A stretch of DNA of 7,535 nucleotides. It comes from CAZLBC01 sp964557575 (GTDB lineage Bacteria; Planctomycetota; Phycisphaerae; SM23-33). The stretch is taken from positions 1 to 7,535 of the forward strand of contig CAZLBC010000155.1 in NCBI GenBank assembly GCA_964557575.1, in the 5' to 3' direction. Under the pieces are notes generated by a model. That model was given only the letters and a program-made list of their open reading frames with translations. It searched no databases and was not told the origin of the DNA. This document shows positions 5,809 to 7,535 of this stretch, one piece after another. How positions within the stretch are numbered: position 1 is the first letter of the stretch; each line of letters opens with the position of its first letter. Made by a program: the position numbers and the translations under genes.

Positions 5809-6061
5809 CACAGGTGTCTCCGAACTTATATTTCAGCATAACTTTTCTGACCTGGTGCACTTGGTAGGGTTTTGCTTTGTTTCCATCTTTTTGTATGTTT
5901 ATTTTTTCATCGATGCCGGATTTCCTGAAAAGGTGATGACTGCCCTTGACTCTTTCCTCAAAGCCAAGGTACATCAAAAGACTGCGCAAATCAGAGAACC
6001 GTATGTTTGCATCTGATGTTCCTTGCAGGATTTTCCACAATACCTTCTTCTGGTTGCCCAT
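5801..6061 (-). CDS. hicA: HicA-family mRNA interferase toxin
   Basis: An 86-residue HicA with the double-stranded-RNA-binding-like fold. HicA toxins cleave mRNA and tmRNA, and HicB neutralises them. Visible features are SDANIRFSDL (16-25), LGFEERVKGSHHLFRK (32-47) with the catalytic His42 in GSHH, and DGNKAKPYQVHQVRKVMLKYK (59-79) near the C-terminus. Nothing suggests inactivation. The start at 6061 gives the family's usual N-terminus. An in-frame ATG at 6103 would add 14 residues (MILAEVRPIAYYLN); neither start has a good ribosome site, so the start is uncertain. The gene is visibly more AT-rich than its surroundings, which suggests recent acquisition. It follows the broken HEPN gene on the same strand by about 95 nt. 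Confidence 0.9.
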   Translation of the reverse strand: MGNQKKVLWKILQGTSDANIRFSDLRSLLMYLGFEERVKGSHHLFRKSGIDEKINIQKDGNKAKPYQVHQVRKVMLKYKFGDTCDD

Positions 6062-6146
6062 GTTCAAATAATAGGCTATCGGACGTACTTCTGCAAGTAT
6101 CATTACGTATTGATTACGCCGCGCTTCCCGGCGGATATAATCAGAG

Positions 6147-6178
6147 AAAAAACAGTCAAGCCAAGCTATTATAGTTGG
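6147..6178 (-). terminator. Weak candidate terminator at the end of the HEPN gene
   Basis: On the minus strand, CCAACTA and TAGCTTGG (6178-6161) can pair with one bulged C around a TAA loop. Six T follow at 6152-6147, but only after an 8-nt gap. The stem is AT-rich and overlaps the HEPN stop codon region. It might separate the MNT/HEPN message from hicAB, but the structure is weak. Confidence 0.22.
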
Positions 6179-6520
6179 TTACATCCTCACCGGTGACCTC
6201 TCTGAGGGAACGTATCAGCGGCGGAAGGTCGTCGGTCACCGTATCCCACAGCAGGCCGTAATCCACGACGTCATAGCCGTGAATCAGACGGTTGCGCATA
6301 CCATAATCTGGGCCCATGGTATATCCGGATAGTTCTCCACGTTCTCGCGTGTGACTCGATTCGCCGCTTCGCCGATAATCTCGACAAGGCGCGTCAGGGT
6401 GAGTTGCAGCACCCGATCGTCTTTCAGTGCCTCACGCCCCGTATCCCCGAGCAGTTCCACCGCCTCGTTTGCGTGACGCAACATATCCCCCAGGCTTGTC
6501 TGGTCGTCACGCATGCTCAT
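6156..6520 (-). pseudogene. hepT: HEPN-domain RNase toxin (HepT/DUF86) broken by a one-base frameshift (locus 2)
   Basis: The first 72 codons (MSMRDDQTSLGDML... to IPWAQI) are a standard DUF86 HEPN N-terminus. The frame then shifts: the expected QI-(I/V)-GMRNR would read ATT-ATC-GGT-ATG, but the sequence reads ATTATGGTATG (6307-6297), one base short. As written, the product stops at 6284 after 78 residues. The correct continuation starts at 6299 and gives 47 more residues, including the RNase/AMPylation motif RNRLIHGY (RxxxxHxY) and PPLIRSLREVTG, ending at 6156. The restored protein would be about 121 residues, normal for the family. The start at 6520 has GGAGG 6 nt upstream and overlaps the MNT stop by 14 nt; ATG 6514 is an alternative. 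A sequencing error cannot be excluded. Confidence 0.82.
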
Positions 6521-6809
6521 ATTCAACCTCCGCCGTGTTCAACACATCGTCGCGGAAACGGGGATGCAGCCCCGCGGTCGTATGCAATTCGACCCTGCGA
6601 CCCAGGATGTCGCCCAGCGTTATTTCCATTCCCGACAGCGTGATCAGTCCCACCCGCGTATCCGGTTCGAATTCCACCAGCACGTCAATGTCGCTGTCCG
6701 GGGAGAAATCATCGCGCAGCACGGACCCGAACAGGGCCAGCCGACGGATCCGGTTGCGCCGGCAGAAGTCTGCAACGACATCTTTCGGTATGTCTATTCT
6801 CGCCGTCAT
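6507..6809 (-). CDS. mntA: MNT-domain nucleotidyltransferase antitoxin, copy 2
   Basis: A 100-residue MntA-like protein with an intact GSx10DxD motif (Gly28-Ser29, Asp40, Asp42 in SDIDVLVEF). It would adenylylate the HEPN toxin encoded directly downstream, whose start lies inside its own 3' end. The start at 6809 is chosen because it gives the same N-terminus as copy 1 (MTARIDIP) and has GGAGAG with 4-6 nt spacing; the frame runs open to 6866 but that stretch is the upstream intergenic region shared by both loci. It lies 63 nt after the stop of the beta-helix gene. The pair shows the MNT-first overlapping order usual for this toxin-antitoxin family, but the toxin is frameshifted. Confidence 0.88.
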   Translation of the reverse strand: MTARIDIPKDVVADFCRRNRIRRLALFGSVLRDDFSPDSDIDVLVEFEPDTRVGLITLSGMEITLGDILGRRVELHTTAGLHPRFRDDVLNTAEVEYEHA

Positions 6810-6911
6810 GCCGCTCTCCGTTGAAAACAGTAGTATAGCGTACATCTGCCCCGGCCCGCGTGGCAACCGTTATTATTCCCGTCCCCCGTCGGCCTCCGGC
6901 CGCCCCGCGGC
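6512..6911. repeat. Direct repeat, copy 2 (paralogous to 4909-5303)
   Basis: About 400 bp, from the HEPN start codons through the whole MNT gene, its promoter region and the last codons of the beta-helix gene, is homologous in the same orientation to 4909-5303. The encoded MNT proteins agree at 86 of 100 residues. The non-coding part is also clearly alignable (for example GTACGCTATA, CCGGGG, AACGGTTGC), so whole loci and not just genes were duplicated. The repeats flank hicAB. Confidence 0.75.
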
Positions 6912-7535
6912 CCAGGGGACCTGTTTCCGCGCCTTCTCGTCCCAGAACGTCCGCTCGCCCGGCGCCGCGTGGCCGAAACGGATATCGTCTCCGTCGACCG
7001 TCACCCGCCCGTCCGTCGCGGTCACGGCGATCTCCGTCCCGTAGACCCCGCCCGCCTCCGGCGCCGGCAACTGCGGCCGGGACCGGCCCGGGGCACCCGC
7101 GGCCCGCCACGCGTTCCCGGCGAAGGTGAACGTCTCCGGCCGGGTGTTCGGCCCCACGTTGACGTGGACCCGCACCGCCGACGGGCGCCAGACCACGAGG
7201 TTATGCGCGAAGGTGTTGTTCCGGCAGGGGACGTAGGGCGGGGAGGGCTTCTCCTGCAGTATTCGCAGGATCCACTTCTCCGGCCGCCAGATCGTGTTGT
7301 AGACCACCCGCGACCGCTCGGTGCCGACGAAGACGATCGGCGCCATCGACCCGGTGAATGTGCAGCCGGTCACCGTCACCGCCCGGCTGTCGTACTTCGC
7401 CCCCGGCGGCCGGTAGTAGGGCTCCCCGGTCGAGCCCCCGATATTCACCGCCCGCCCCCCGGCCGTGATGAATGTACACCGCCGGATCACGATGTCGCTG
7501 CTGCCGCCCTTGCACTGGATCCCGGTCGCCGCCGC
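6873..7535 (-). CDS. Right-handed parallel beta-helix protein, C-terminal part
   Basis: The last 220 residues of a longer protein whose N-terminus lies beyond the window. The frame is open to the edge; an internal GTG at 7490 is not a plausible start because the preceding residues (GIQCKGGSSDIVIRRCTF) are good beta-helix sequence. Repeating coils are seen: IVIRRCTFITAGGRAVNIGG, VTVTGCTFTGSMAPIVFVG, VVYNTIWRP, CRNNTFAHNLVVW, FTFAGNAW. This matches pectate-lyase-like or copper-periplasmic-type parallel beta-helix proteins that are abundant in planctomycetes, often secreted and linked to polysaccharide binding or cleavage. No catalytic residues can be assigned. Two TAA stops in tandem end it. 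Its last 13 codons are shared with the mini-ORF at 5262-5342. Confidence 0.75.
   Translation of the reverse strand, partial: AAATGIQCKGGSSDIVIRRCTFITAGGRAVNIGGSTGEPYYRPPGAKYDSRAVTVTGCTFTGSMAPIVFVGTERSRVVYNTIWRPEKWILRILQEKPSPPYVPCRNNTFAHNLVVWRPSAVRVHVNVGPNTRPETFTFAGNAWRAAGAPGRSRPQLPAPEAGGVYGTEIAVTATDGRVTVDGDDIRFGHAAPGERTFWDEKARKQVPWAAGRPEADGGRE

Noticed and set aside
6136..6141. TATAAT on the plus strand upstream of 6142
   Set aside because: No plus-strand gene follows; all supported genes here are on the minus strand.
6914..6927. GGGGACCTGTTTCC inside the beta-helix gene, resembling the GGGGAC...CTGTTT repeat arms
   Set aside because: There is no inverted partner and it lies within coding sequence that reads sensibly, so it is probably chance.

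Overview
The window is GC-rich bacterial DNA, most likely from a planctomycete (Planctomycetota, perhaps Phycisphaerae-like) or a related PVC lineage. This lineage call is inference. It rests on a secreted two-domain DUF1080 (3-keto-disaccharide hydrolase) protein, a Tat-exported sulfatase, a right-handed beta-helix protein and short GGGGAC...GTCCCC repeats, all common in that group. A run of exactly 100 N (1639-1738) marks a scaffold gap, so this is probably a draft or metagenome assembly.

Left part (1-1638): a REP-like inverted repeat cut by the window edge is followed by hisH and hisF, which overlap by 7 nt. Their products form imidazole glycerol phosphate synthase, which links histidine and purine synthesis. 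The active-site residues are intact. No other his gene is present.

Middle (1739-4779): after the gap, a perfect 18-bp inverted repeat followed by a T-run on the minus strand looks like the terminator of the leftward DUF1080 gene. That gene and a rightward sulfatase gene diverge from a 205-bp intergenic region with two outward-facing GGTATAATG promoters. Together they look like a small polysaccharide or sulfated-glycan degradation module working in the cell envelope or periplasm.

Right part (4780-7535): every gene is on the minus strand. Read 5' to 3' the order is: beta-helix protein (runs off the window), MNT nucleotidyltransferase copy 2, a frameshifted HEPN toxin, an intact and AT-rich hicA-hicB pair, a 26-codon signal-peptide mini-ORF, MNT copy 1, and a 20-codon HEPN remnant. 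The two MNT loci are direct-repeat paralogues: the proteins match at 86 of 100 residues, and the homology reaches through the promoter into the last codons of the upstream gene. In copy 1 the HEPN toxin has lost 96 codons in frame, leaving only its start and tail. In copy 2 the HEPN toxin has a one-base deletion just before its RNase motif. As sequenced, both toxins are dead while both antitoxins are intact.

I do not see a clearly new molecular system. The most notable structure is this decaying, duplicated MNT/HEPN island around a live hicAB, in which locus 1 appears to have kept the two ends of two genes, in frame, and lost their middles.
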